From: Phycisphaerae bacterium
GTDB taxonomy: Bacteria > Planctomycetota > Phycisphaerae > Phycisphaerales > SM1A02
Reading direction: 5' to 3'
DNA: 57,045 nucleotides
NCBI GenBank assembly: GCA_002718515.1
Contig: PBEX01000023.1
Coordinates: forward strand, 34,511-91,555
In this document: piece after piece, positions 33,170-42,390 of the stretch
Layout of the letters: every line of letters starts with the position of its first letter
Position numbering within the stretch: the first letter of the stretch is position 1
Notes under the pieces: model-generated
Databases searched by the model: none
What the model saw: only the letters and a program-made list of their open reading frames with translations
What the model was told of the DNA's origin: nothing
Program-made: the position numbers and the translations under genes

Positions 33170-34404
33170 ATCACTCCATTAAGCAACCACATCGTAATGT
33201 CATCACTCGACTGGGTGTTCCGGTTGGGATTGTCGTTGTAACCATTGGTGTACTTGCAGTGTCAAGTTACCAATCGTTTAAACCATCAACACCCGTCGAG
33301 AGCGTCACTGTCGTAGTCAAAAGTATTGAAAGTGATGTTGTCGATGAAACTTCAAACCAAGGCACTTCGATTATCCAAGCACCCGGATGGGTAGAAGCAG
33401 AGCCCTATGCGGTCTACGCGAGCGCATTAACCCAAGGCATTGTTGAAAACATTCTTGTTTTAGAAGGCGATGGTGTTGTTAAGGGGCAACCCGTGGCGAC
33501 GCTTGTATCAGACGACAACCGACTCGCTCTTGATTCTGCAAATGCTAAGTTAAAAGTCAAGGAAGCGGAACTCGATGAGGCCAACGCGAGCATGCAGTCA
33601 CTTGCCGACGAATACAACCGAAAAAAGCAACTTGTAGAAAGTGGTGCAGTAGCTGCTGGACCAACAGAACGACTTCGGCTGCAATTACTTGCTGCTGAAG
33701 CACGAGTTGGGATTGCGATGGCAAATGTAGATAGCGCTTCCGTAGCAGTTGACACTGCACAACTTGCACTCGACAGATGCACAATAGAGTCTCCCATTGA
33801 TGGCATTGTCATTGAACGACTGATGTCACCAGGCTCAACCGTGAGATTTGGTGGCGAACATACGTCGCACGTCGTACACCTTTACGACCCAACAATGCTT
33901 CAAGTGAGAGCAGATGTTCCACTTGCAGATGCGTCAAAGGTAAGCGTTGGGTTTCCGGCAGAAGTCACAGTTGATGTGTTACCGAACACGCCATTTGAAG
34001 GCGAGGTACTTCGATTTGTCCATAAAGCAGACCAACAAAAGAATACTGTCGAAGCAAAAGTGAAGATTAAGGAGCCGTCCGAGTTGTTAAAACCAGACAT
34101 GCTTGCGAGAGTGAAAATTTTTCAACCCGTTCAAGATGGTGGAGTCGTCAAACAAACTGTACAGCGTGTATTCATCCCGCAATCAATTGTCAAAGACACA
34201 ACACAACCCACAGTCTGGATCGTTACCGAACTGAAAAATGGTAAGGGTGTTGCGAGAAAGCAATCCATCACTCTCGGAACAGTTGTCGAGGACGGTTGGG
34301 TTGAAGTTGTCAGCGGCTTAAGCGTTGGCTCAAAAGTAATAACGACATACGAAACATTAGAAGAAGGCGAAGCGGTTGAGTTAACCGCAGGTGAAGAATC
34401 ATGA
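33166..34404 (+). CDS. periplasmic adaptor subunit of a MacAB/HlyD-type efflux pump
   Basis: The 412-residue membrane-fusion protein has an N-terminal membrane helix (VPVGIVVVTIGVLAVSSYQ). A split lipoyl/biotinyl hairpin follows (APGWVEAEPYAVYAS ... GIVENILVLEGDGVVKGQPVATL), then an alpha-hairpin around 130-200 (KEAELDEANASMQSL ... VDTAQLALDRCTIESPIDG), a beta barrel, and a membrane-proximal domain ending in TYETLEEGEAVEL. It links the inner-membrane ABC part to the TolC-like channel. AGGAGGGAG precedes the ATG. The start overlaps the TolC remnant by four bases and the end overlaps the ATPase gene by four. Confidence 0.88.
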   Translation: MNHSIKQPHRNVITRLGVPVGIVVVTIGVLAVSSYQSFKPSTPVESVTVVVKSIESDVVDETSNQGTSIIQAPGWVEAEPYAVYASALTQGIVENILVLEGDGVVKGQPVATLVSDDNRLALDSANAKLKVKEAELDEANASMQSLADEYNRKKQLVESGAVAAGPTERLRLQLLAAEARVGIAMANVDSASVAVDTAQLALDRCTIESPIDGIVIERLMSPGSTVRFGGEHTSHVVHLYDPTMLQVRADVPLADASKVSVGFPAEVTVDVLPNTPFEGEVLRFVHKADQQKNTVEAKVKIKEPSELLKPDMLARVKIFQPVQDGGVVKQTVQRVFIPQSIVKDTTQPTVWIVTELKNGKGVARKQSITLGTVVEDGWVEVVSGLSVGSKVITTYETLEEGEAVELTAGEES

Positions 34405-35087
34405 CTCTCATTGAATGCACACAAGTGACCAAACATTATTACCGCGGCAGTGAGCAGATAACGCCATTGAAGCAACTCGACCTTGGCATTGATCGTGGTT
34501 CATTCGTCGCTCTCATGGGACCATCGGGTTCAGGCAAAACGACGCTATTGAATCTACTTGCTGGAATCGACACAGTGAGCGAAGGCGAACTCATCATTGA
34601 TAATGAACAGATTCACAGACTTTCAAAGAATAAACTCGCGAGTTGGCGAGCCAATCACATTGGTTACATTTTTCAACTGTACAACCTCGTTCCGGTATTG
34701 ACTGCCTATGAAAATGTAGAAATACCACTCTTGCTTCATTCGATGAGTCGAAGCGAACGACATAAACGTGTTTCAGAAGCACTTGACAAGGTTGGCATTG
34801 CGGATCGATACAGTCACTATCCGAGACAACTCTCAGGCGGTCAAGAACAGCGTGTTGCAATCGCAAGAGCAATTGTGTCGAACCCAACTATTCTTTTAGC
34901 TGACGAACCGACAGGCGACTTAGACAGAGAGACTGGCGTTGCAATCATGGACCTTCTTAAGTCACTACAAGAAGAACAAGGTCAAACCATCGTCATGGTC
35001 ACGCACGATCCCCAAACCACAAAATGGGCAGATACAGTGCTTCATTTAGAAAAGGGGCAACTCATCGAACAGGAGGTTTACTCATGA
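34401..35087 (+). CDS. MacB/LolD-type ABC ATPase
   Basis: The 228-residue ATPase has Walker A GPSGSGKTTLLNLLAG, Q-loop FQLYNLVPVLTAYENV, signature LSGGQEQRVAIARA, Walker B LLADEPTGDLD and switch His in MVTHD. The ENV and EPTGDLD patterns are those of MacB/LolD enzymes that drive FtsX-type permeases by mechanotransmission. The start overlaps the adaptor gene (ATGA) and the stop overlaps the following permease start (ATGA). Confidence 0.92.
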   Translation: MTLIECTQVTKHYYRGSEQITPLKQLDLGIDRGSFVALMGPSGSGKTTLLNLLAGIDTVSEGELIIDNEQIHRLSKNKLASWRANHIGYIFQLYNLVPVLTAYENVEIPLLLHSMSRSERHKRVSEALDKVGIADRYSHYPRQLSGGQEQRVAIARAIVSNPTILLADEPTGDLDRETGVAIMDLLKSLQEEQGQTIVMVTHDPQTTKWADTVLHLEKGQLIEQEVYS

Positions 35088-36241
35088 AACTTCTAAGAGT
35101 CATACCGACTGTGTTAAAGCACATCAAACGCGCACCAATCCGCTCATCTCTTACGCTTGGTGGAGTCGCAGTTGCGATGTTCTTGTTTGTCATGGTTGAA
35201 TCGATGAGAACAGGCGTTAAAGAAGCAACCGAAATGACTGCAAACGAAACTACGCTTGTTGTGTATCGAGAAAACAGATACTGTCCGTTCTCTTCAAGGC
35301 TGCCACAATATTATGAACAACGGATTGACGACATCGAAGGTGTAGCAAGTGTTGTGCCAATACAAATTCACGTATCAAACTGCGGCGCTTCACTCGATGT
35401 TGTGACGTTTAGAGGCATCCCGCGTGATAGCATCGAACATGCGGTCGCAAAAGATGGAACGATCGCTGGGGGAACGCTTGATGATTGGAAACACCGCGGT
35501 GATGCTGCAATTGTTGGCAAAGGGCTAGCAGAGCGAAGAGGCATCAAAGTTGGAGATCGATTCTCTGCTGCAGGCATCGATGTATTCGTTGCTGCAATTC
35601 AAGAAACCGATGCCCCTCAAGACAAAAACGTTGCACTTGTTCAACTCCCCTTCCTGCAAGAAAGCGCGAGAAAGGGTGGCACTGGAACAATTGTTACGCA
35701 ATTCAACGTGCAAGTTGATGATGCATCTTACTTAGATAGTGTGGCATCAAAAATAGATGAGACATTTGCACACGATGAACATCCAACTGCAACATTCCCA
35801 GAGAAAGCGTTTGTCGGAAGAGCTGCACGAGATATTGTTCAACTCTCGGAAGTTGCTGGCATTCTTGCTTGGGGAGCGCTTGCTGCAGTCTTTGCACTCG
35901 TCGCAAACGCAGTCATACTCGCAGTACGCGACCGAGTTAAGGACCACGCCGTGTTACAAACGCTTGGCTTTACCGGTTGGCTCATTGGCTGGATGGTCAT
36001 GATTGAAGGCGCAGCAATCGCACTCATCGGTGGACTACTTGGTGGCGCAGCAGCGTATGCAACTGTCAAACTCGGGCACTTCACCATGACAATGGAAGGT
36101 GTAAATATTGAATTGTCAACAAAACCAAGCGCAGCAATTCTTGGAATCGCAATCTCGCTTGGACTTGGTATTTTTGCAGCAGTCGTCCCAGCTATTCGAC
36201 TCGCACGCACTGATATTGCCAGTTGTTTTAGGGCGGTGTAA
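35084..36241 (+). CDS. FtsX/MacB-family ABC permease (first of two)
   Basis: The 385-residue protein has an N-terminal membrane helix (IRSSLTLGGVAVAMFLFVMV), a large periplasmic domain of ~220 residues and three C-terminal helices typical of FtsX permeases (ILAWGALAAVFALVANAVIL ... LGIAISLGLGIFAAVVPAIR). AVLQTLGFTGWLIGWMV is the coupling helix region. The ATG at 35084 is preceded by AGGAGG; a longer frame from 35024 lies inside the ATPase gene. Cysteines in RYCPF and NCGAS may matter for a thiol-linked cargo. Confidence 0.88.
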   Translation: MKLLRVIPTVLKHIKRAPIRSSLTLGGVAVAMFLFVMVESMRTGVKEATEMTANETTLVVYRENRYCPFSSRLPQYYEQRIDDIEGVASVVPIQIHVSNCGASLDVVTFRGIPRDSIEHAVAKDGTIAGGTLDDWKHRGDAAIVGKGLAERRGIKVGDRFSAAGIDVFVAAIQETDAPQDKNVALVQLPFLQESARKGGTGTIVTQFNVQVDDASYLDSVASKIDETFAHDEHPTATFPEKAFVGRAARDIVQLSEVAGILAWGALAAVFALVANAVILAVRDRVKDHAVLQTLGFTGWLIGWMVMIEGAAIALIGGLLGGAAAYATVKLGHFTMTMEGVNIELSTKPSAAILGIAISLGLGIFAAVVPAIRLARTDIASCFRAV

Positions 36242-36243
36242 CA

Positions 36244-37413
36244 ATGAAACTATTACCGATTGAATACGCAACCAGAAACTTGGGAAGGTCTCCTTCCCGC
36301 CTTATTCTGACTGTGTTTGGAAGTTCGCTTGTGGTACTACTCATTATGATTGCTGGCGGATTCATGGTTGGCATGGATGCAACGCTCAATGTCAGTGGCT
36401 CTAATAAAAACATCATGCTCCTTGGCGCAGGTTCACTTGAAAGTGTTGAGCGAAGTGAAGTCAAAATGGAGTCTTCTGGCATCGTGTCGAGTTCGATAAA
36501 GGGATACAAAACTAAAGCAGGCGTCGAAGGCGTTTCGCCCGAAGTGCATATCCAGATGCCAATAGAGATTCAAGGAGAAGACAGACTCGTTTTGATCCGA
36601 GGTGTTGAACCAGAGGCGTTTCTCGTGCATGACAAGGTTGAAGTGAAACTTGGCTCATTGCCTCGCGCAGGACACAATGAACTCCTTGTGGGTTCGCTTG
36701 CAACACGAACGCTTGGGTATGGGAAACCAGAAGATGCACTCGGAAAACATGTATTACTTGATGACGACGAATACATCATCACTGGAATCATGATCGCAGG
36801 TGGCGGCATCATCGAAGGAGAGATTTGGGCGCCGCTTTCAGATTTACTCGTCACTACGCAAAGAGACACGCTCTCCTGCATTGTTGTTGCACTTGATGAG
36901 GAACTCGGGGGCTCCCGAAGCCAACTTGATGGTTTCGCAGCGTCAAGAGTTGACTTGGAACTCGCAGTTATTTCTGAGCAAGAATACTATGCAGCGCTTG
37001 CTGAGTTTTACAAACCAATCCAAGTGATGGTTGTCATGACATGCCTCATGATTGCAGTTGGCGGTTTACTTGGTGGTTTCAATTCAACGTACGCTGCGTT
37101 TGCATCAAGGGTGCGCGAAGTGGGAACACTCCAAACACTTGGATACAAAAGAAGCGCAATAACGATCTCGCTCATTCAAGAATCCGTTCTCACTGCATCA
37201 ACTGGCGCCATCATCGCGAGCACAATTGCATTAGTTGCCCTTGATGGTTACACCATTCGATTTTCCATGGGCACATTTACACTGTTAATGACAACTGAAA
37301 TTGTCGCACTCGGAATCGCCAGTGGACTTGCACTTGGAATCATTGGTGCAATTGCACCCGCAATTCGCTGTTTACGTTTACCAATTCCTGAATCACTTAG
37401 AGCTTCAGAGTAA
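36244..37413 (+). CDS. FtsX/MacB-family ABC permease (second of two)
   Basis: The 389-residue protein has the same architecture as the previous one: an N-terminal helix (LILTVFGSSLVVLLIMIAGG), a periplasmic domain, and three C-terminal helices including IQVMVVMTCLMIAVGGLLGG and VREVGTLQTLGYKRSAI. Two different permeases with one ATPase suggest a heterodimeric transporter, unlike homodimeric MacB. It follows the first permease by two bases. Confidence 0.88.
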   Translation: MKLLPIEYATRNLGRSPSRLILTVFGSSLVVLLIMIAGGFMVGMDATLNVSGSNKNIMLLGAGSLESVERSEVKMESSGIVSSSIKGYKTKAGVEGVSPEVHIQMPIEIQGEDRLVLIRGVEPEAFLVHDKVEVKLGSLPRAGHNELLVGSLATRTLGYGKPEDALGKHVLLDDDEYIITGIMIAGGGIIEGEIWAPLSDLLVTTQRDTLSCIVVALDEELGGSRSQLDGFAASRVDLELAVISEQEYYAALAEFYKPIQVMVVMTCLMIAVGGLLGGFNSTYAAFASRVREVGTLQTLGYKRSAITISLIQESVLTASTGAIIASTIALVALDGYTIRFSMGTFTLLMTTEIVALGIASGLALGIIGAIAPAIRCLRLPIPESLRASE

Positions 37414-37426
37414 CATAGGAGTCACA

Positions 37427-37993
37427 ATGAAACATATCACACTATTAATCACACTCACTTTACTTGCAAGTTGTAGCGGTAAAGAAGAACAAGCACCACA
37501 AACGAGAGAAGTCAATGAGACACTTCCCTCACACTTCTTTACAACTGAACGACCTGCAAATGTCAAGGATTTAGTCGAAGTCAAGAAGAACGCAAAAGCA
37601 GGCGACGATGTCACCTTTCTTGCTCGCATCGGCGGAAGAAAGTTCGGCTCTTTCGTCCCTACACTTTCCATGATGATTGTTGCAGACCCTAAGTTACTTT
37701 CATGTGAGTTAATGGCGGATGACGATCATTGCGACACGCCTGAAGATTATTGTTGCGAAGATCCTATGGCACTCACACAAGGGCTTGGCACGATCCGCTT
37801 CATGAAAAATGAAACTGATACATATCCATTTACAGTTGAAGGTGTAGGTGGAATGGAAGTGCTGAAGTATGTTGTCGTGGAGGGTTTGGTAAACGATATC
37901 AATGAAAATGGCCTCTTCATTGTCGATGCAAAGAAGGTATGGGTCGGCGACGCCCCTGTTTATGGGGACAATAGAGCGGGTTCAGGAGAATAA
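37427..37993 (+). CDS. lipoprotein with a cysteine-rich loop, end of the efflux operon
   Basis: The 188-residue lipoprotein has a clean lipobox (TLLASCSG) and an OB-fold-like beta domain. Residues ~88-108 contain clustered cysteines (LLSCELMADDDHCDTP, EDYCCED), a pattern I associate with planctomycete proteins beside efflux systems, from memory only. The ATG at 37427 follows AGGAG by five bases; the upstream open frame lies in the permease gene. A periplasmic metal or substrate accessory role is an inference from position and cysteines. Confidence 0.65.
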   Translation: MKHITLLITLTLLASCSGKEEQAPQTREVNETLPSHFFTTERPANVKDLVEVKKNAKAGDDVTFLARIGGRKFGSFVPTLSMMIVADPKLLSCELMADDDHCDTPEDYCCEDPMALTQGLGTIRFMKNETDTYPFTVEGVGGMEVLKYVVVEGLVNDINENGLFIVDAKKVWVGDAPVYGDNRAGSGE

Positions 37994-38014
37994 TGGCGGT
38001 TTTTGCGGGCTCCC

Positions 38015-38023
38015 TGCTAACAT
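38015..38023 (+). promoter_or_regulatory. extended -10 element before the ABC-secretin ORF
   Basis: TGC-TAACAT is an extended -10 whose hexamer ends 11 bases before the ATG at 38035. No Shine-Dalgarno is present in between. It suggests the ABC-secretin gene is transcribed separately from the efflux operon that ends 41 bases upstream. Confidence 0.42.
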
Positions 38024-38034
38024 AGTGGGTACGT

Positions 38035-41000
38035 ATGGGCACGTTTCAGGCAAAAGTACGCGATGTATCTGGTTTAAGAGGATTTAGTCAACTCATCAAA
38101 CCGTGGAGTGGCACCATTGCGCTCATCGTTTTACTCGTGGCAGGTCTTGCGTTAGCGGACATGGTGCTCCCATGGGCACTTGCGTTGTTAATCGATGACG
38201 CATTCCCAGCGCTTTCAGACGGCAATGGCTGGGAACTTTTGTGGATTATCCTCGTTTCCCTTTGCATCATTTATGTGCTGAGAAACGTGCTTTACTTTGT
38301 GAGCCGAATGTTATCTGTCCGCATGAGTGAACAAGTGTGCTTTGATTTGCGAGAGCGGTTGTTTAATCACCTGCAACAACTCGGAATGAGTTTTTACAAA
38401 CTCAACAGGCCCGGTCAAGTCAGCGCGCGAATCATGGATGACACCTTCCGAATTCAAACATTTATCCAAGACAAACTCCCAACACTCATGCGTTACATCA
38501 TTGAGTTTCAAGTACTCATCATATTGTTGTACGTAGTCAATTGGAAACTCGCGCTTGCAAGCACCATCGTTTTACCATTTCACTTATGGACTTATAAAAA
38601 GTTTTACTCTCCAATCCGCGATCACCATCATCAAGCCCAAGAACATCTAGCAGATGCACATGGCAGTTTGATTGAATCATTTCTTGGTGTACAAGTTGTT
38701 CGCGGCTTTTCTGCTGAACGGAGAGAATCCGAATCATTTCTGGAGACCATTCGAGCAAACCGAGATGTCCAGATTAAGACGAAAAGATTTCAGTTCGCTC
38801 AAAAAGTGGTTGCGGATTTGTTTGTCGGTCTTGGAACAATTCTCTTGCTTGGATACGGCGCGTGGGAAGTGTACGCCGGCGCAATGTCAATCGGTGTCTT
38901 CCTCATGTTCTTCTGGTATGTCAGGATGCTATATCCCGCAGTTCTTGAAATTGTGTCGGGAACAGGACACTTCTCTCGAACTTCTGCAAGCGTAGACCGC
39001 GTTCTTGAGATGTTAGAAGAACCCGTCGATGAAATTGTCTACGACATGCGAACGAGAACGCAAACGCTTCACTTAGTTGGCCCAATTGAGTTTAAGGATG
39101 TTTCATTCCGTTACGAAGATGACGAAGAATACGTCATTCAAAACATAAACTTGCACATTGACGCAGGTGAACATATCGCACTCACTGGACCTAGCGGCGC
39201 TGGAAAAAGCACGCTGATTAGTTTAATGCCAAGGTTTAATGACCCCTCAAGTGGCATCATCACAGTTGGTGGAGACAATATTCGTGACATTCGCTTGCAA
39301 GATGTAAGAGGGATGTTTGGAGTAGCGTTTCAAGAAGTCTTCTTGTTTAAAGCGTCAATTTACGAGAACCTCAAATATGCCAAACCAACGGCGACGCCAC
39401 GTGAAATCATTGAAGCATGCAAAGTAACTGGTGCACATGACTTTATTCATTCATTGCCAAATGGTTACCACACAATTGTTGGTGGCTCAGGCGGTGAGTT
39501 TTCACATGGTGAAAAACAGCGAATCAACTTAGCAAGAGCACTTGTCCGTAGCCCACAAACACTCATCATCGATGAATCAACTGCATCTATTGAAGCCGAA
39601 GCAGCAAGTTCAATCGTTTCATCCATTTTGGACCACATGACTGGAAGAACTGTTATCGTCGTCACTCATGACCCAAATGTAATGCATCTCATGAATCGTG
39701 TGGTTACACTAGACAAGCAAACTATAATCAGCGACCACTCAAGTGATGGCAAACACATGAAACACCCAACCACAAAAAGTAATTTAGGCATGCGAGCAAC
39801 AATGTTTGTCGCAACATGCCTATTGTCGTTTGGATGTTCGTCCTCTGTCACCACAAGCACGATTGAGTTTGAAGAGCCAAAGGCAACCGGAATCGTCATT
39901 GAGTCTGAAGATCCTATCGACCTGAACGCTCTAGAAGAAGCTCTTGATGAACTGAGTGAAGACGTTGTTCAGATTCCTGTTCCAGAAGAACCTAAACCAC
40001 TTACTGCAGAAGAGATAGCTGAGTTAGTGGCTGAAACTGATAGCCCAACAACACATTCGAACCTCATTGAACTTCCAAGACTGAATCGTACTGAACTCGA
40101 TGAGATTGTTGAACGAACAATCGATGCATATCAGCTTAATCATGGATACCAAGAAGCAAATCAATTGCTTGGTGGCGTCTTACCTATACCGCCAGATGGT
40201 GTAACTGAATTCACTTCGATTGCAAAGAAAAGTGATGGAACAACTAGCATCATTCGGTTTGGTTTCCAAACATTCTTATCTCAGCCCCCACTTTTCTGGG
40301 TCGAAGGCACTTCGATTACAGAAGGCGTTAGTTCTCCAAACATGGATGCTGACTTAGCAACTGATATCGTTGCTTCGTGCATCGCTTCCCTTGAATCGAT
40401 GCGTGCTGGGCTCACTGTTCGTGATCTTGATAAAAAGATTATTCAGTTAAGTTACATCGACAGTGAAAACGCGCTCAAAATGCTCAATGGTTTAGGCATT
40501 ACAACATTCGATGATGCTTCTACTGTTCCAGATGACATTCAGTGGGAACAACTTCCATATGTCGTTCAAATTCCAGAGCCATCGGACAAATCGATTGGAC
40601 TTGTCGGCGGCTCATCGGTCATGGGTGGCAGTTTCGGGCTTTCAACTGTTCCCAAAGTTGCAGGTGCTTTAGAAGGCACAACAGACTCATCGCGGATGAC
40701 GCAACTTCTTGTGTTCTTTGATCCAGTCAATCCAGAGCAGTTCAGCGATGTCCAACAAATGATTGATGAATATGTTGACCTTGCTGCTAAGCAAATCTTT
40801 ATTGAAGGCATGGTCCTTGAGATAAACGAAGATGGACTTAAAGACATTGGCATTAACTGGCATATGCTCGATTCAAACAATGCAGATTTACTCGACATTG
40901 CTGCTGGCAAAGCGAATGCTGGCGCAGATGGCGATTCACTTCGACTGATTTTGTCAGACCTAAACTTTGAACGCGCATTCACTCGGTTTAACGAGTGGCT

Positions 41001-42384
41001 CATTGATGTGGATATCCGTGCCCTCGTAAGAGATGGAAAAGCAGAAATCCTCTCTAGACCAAGCGTTTTAACACTCAATAACAGGCAAGCCACGATTCGA
41101 GTTGGTGAAGATATTCCGATTGCAACGTCAACGTCTGGCATCAATAACTCAGACATGCTTGCCTTTAACTTCCAATATTTGCCTATTGGCATCATGCTCA
41201 ACATTCGACCAAGAATTGCTTCAAACGGGACTGAAATCAGCATGATGATCGACACCATCGTCTCTTCTGAAGTTTTAGGTGGTGGTCTAGAAATTCGTGA
41301 TGCGAATCAAAACGTACTTGCTTCTGCTCCAAAGATTTCTAGCAGGCGTGTTCAAACGTATGGTCGAATACCGAATAACACCCCATTTATCATTGGTGGT
41401 TTGGTGAATAAGGAACACCACACCATTCACGACAAAGTTCCACTGCTTGGCGACTTACCCATTATTGGTGGATTGTTTAGAGCAGACAGAACAACCTCTG
41501 AAAAAACAGAAGTCATCATCGTGCTAACGCCGCACGTGCTCCCAAGTGCAGGAAAGCACTTAAGCGCGATGCCTAAGGATGACCCGAGATTTGATGACTT
41601 TGGCAATGAACTCTTTAGAGATTCATACAGAATTAGAGATGATGACGTTTTTGACTTGACCTTCCTAAAGCAAAACGAATCACTTGCGTATTACCGTGAG
41701 ATTGCGAAGAAGGCGATTGAACAAAACTACCGCCTTGCTGAGAATCCAGCTTATGCTCCATTTGCATTCAACGCATTTCCAGGCGAACCAATTCTGGTCA
41801 GTCGCATGATTTATGAAGTAATCAAACGCTTAGACGTTGCAGACAGAATTCAACCATCTCGGCTCGCATTCTTCAAGGGCGAATCCAATGGTGGAATGGA
41901 TGTCCAGTTCTTAGATACAGCGCTTGCAAACTCCATCGGGGAGTACAACATGGACGGTTTCTTTAGAGACACTTCAGGCAAAGCGTTCGCTCTTACATTT
42001 ACAGCAGGCGAAGCTCTGCCTATCGCACGCTCTGTTAACTGCCCTGACAGAGATACATGGAGAAGTTTGTTGTGGGAGTTAAACCAGCCAATCGGTGGTG
42101 TTTCGAGATACACCCTCATCATTGAAAACGAAGGCGATTTGGTTCGAGCTAGAAGAGCAGTTGCATTAAAGCATTTCCTTGCAATCAATAGTGGTGATGC
42201 GAGTTTGCGCCTCAACCAGTTTAAAGTTGGTCAATATGTTCTCGTTCCAGATCTAGATCCATCCCAAGTCCACATCATTGATGCAGAAGTTGCAAAGTAT
42301 TTCTATCAAACAGAGCATTACTACGCAGCAACAATCTACGCAATTGAACAAGCCATTGAGAGACTACAAGCAGAACTCAACTAA
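38035..42384 (+). CDS. ABC exporter fused in frame to a secretin
   Basis: This single 1449-codon ORF encodes two complete proteins. Residues 1-~330 are an ABC exporter membrane domain (six helices, with RERLFNHLQQLGMSFYKLNRPGQ as a typical half-transporter segment). Residues ~345-570 are its ATPase: Walker A GPSGAGKSTLI, signature FSHGEKQRINLARAL (degenerate LSGGQ), Walker B TLIIDESTAS and VTHD. From ~575 a new lipoprotein signal (MRATMFVATCLLSFGC) leads into a secretin whose pore domain lies near residues 1000-1185 (VPLLGDLPIIGGLF). No stop separates the parts. It may be a real polyprotein cut at the lipobox, be re-initiated at 39757 or 39790, or reflect a one-base indel. Confidence 0.75.
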   Translation: MGTFQAKVRDVSGLRGFSQLIKPWSGTIALIVLLVAGLALADMVLPWALALLIDDAFPALSDGNGWELLWIILVSLCIIYVLRNVLYFVSRMLSVRMSEQVCFDLRERLFNHLQQLGMSFYKLNRPGQVSARIMDDTFRIQTFIQDKLPTLMRYIIEFQVLIILLYVVNWKLALASTIVLPFHLWTYKKFYSPIRDHHHQAQEHLADAHGSLIESFLGVQVVRGFSAERRESESFLETIRANRDVQIKTKRFQFAQKVVADLFVGLGTILLLGYGAWEVYAGAMSIGVFLMFFWYVRMLYPAVLEIVSGTGHFSRTSASVDRVLEMLEEPVDEIVYDMRTRTQTLHLVGPIEFKDVSFRYEDDEEYVIQNINLHIDAGEHIALTGPSGAGKSTLISLMPRFNDPSSGIITVGGDNIRDIRLQDVRGMFGVAFQEVFLFKASIYENLKYAKPTATPREIIEACKVTGAHDFIHSLPNGYHTIVGGSGGEFSHGEKQRINLARALVRSPQTLIIDESTASIEAEAASSIVSSILDHMTGRTVIVVTHDPNVMHLMNRVVTLDKQTIISDHSSDGKHMKHPTTKSNLGMRATMFVATCLLSFGCSSSVTTSTIEFEEPKATGIVIESEDPIDLNALEEALDELSEDVVQIPVPEEPKPLTAEEIAELVAETDSPTTHSNLIELPRLNRTELDEIVERTIDAYQLNHGYQEANQLLGGVLPIPPDGVTEFTSIAKKSDGTTSIIRFGFQTFLSQPPLFWVEGTSITEGVSSPNMDADLATDIVASCIASLESMRAGLTVRDLDKKIIQLSYIDSENALKMLNGLGITTFDDASTVPDDIQWEQLPYVVQIPEPSDKSIGLVGGSSVMGGSFGLSTVPKVAGALEGTTDSSRMTQLLVFFDPVNPEQFSDVQQMIDEYVDLAAKQIFIEGMVLEINEDGLKDIGINWHMLDSNNADLLDIAAGKANAGADGDSLRLILSDLNFERAFTRFNEWLIDVDIRALVRDGKAEILSRPSVLTLNNRQATIRVGEDIPIATSTSGINNSDMLAFNFQYLPIGIMLNIRPRIASNGTEISMMIDTIVSSEVLGGGLEIRDANQNVLASAPKISSRRVQTYGRIPNNTPFIIGGLVNKEHHTIHDKVPLLGDLPIIGGLFRADRTTSEKTEVIIVLTPHVLPSAGKHLSAMPKDDPRFDDFGNELFRDSYRIRDDDVFDLTFLKQNESLAYYREIAKKAIEQNYRLAENPAYAPFAFNAFPGEPILVSRMIYEVIKRLDVADRIQPSRLAFFKGESNGGMDVQFLDTALANSIGEYNMDGFFRDTSGKAFALTFTAGEALPIARSVNCPDRDTWRSLLWELNQPIGGVSRYTLIIENEGDLVRARRAVALKHFLAINSGDASLRLNQFKVGQYVLVPDLDPSQVHIIDAEVAKYFYQTEHYYAATIYAIEQAIERLQAELN
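39757..42384 (+). other. secretin-like module with its own lipoprotein signal inside the fused ORF
   Basis: From the internal ATG at 39757 (or 39790) the frame encodes ~875 residues: a lipobox (LLSFGCSSS), an acidic Pro/Glu-rich linker, N-domain-like segments (FIEGMVLEINEDGLKDIGINW-like), and the secretin barrel (ILSRPSVLTLNNRQATIRVG, PFIIGGLVNKEH, TEVIIVLTPHVLP). A C-terminal extension of ~270 residues of unknown type follows. The ATG overlaps TGA in another frame (ATGA at 39757-39760), the same coupling arrangement used elsewhere here, which hints that the ABC gene once ended there. No other type II/III secretion gene is nearby. Confidence 0.7.
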
Positions 42385-42390
42385 ACACTG

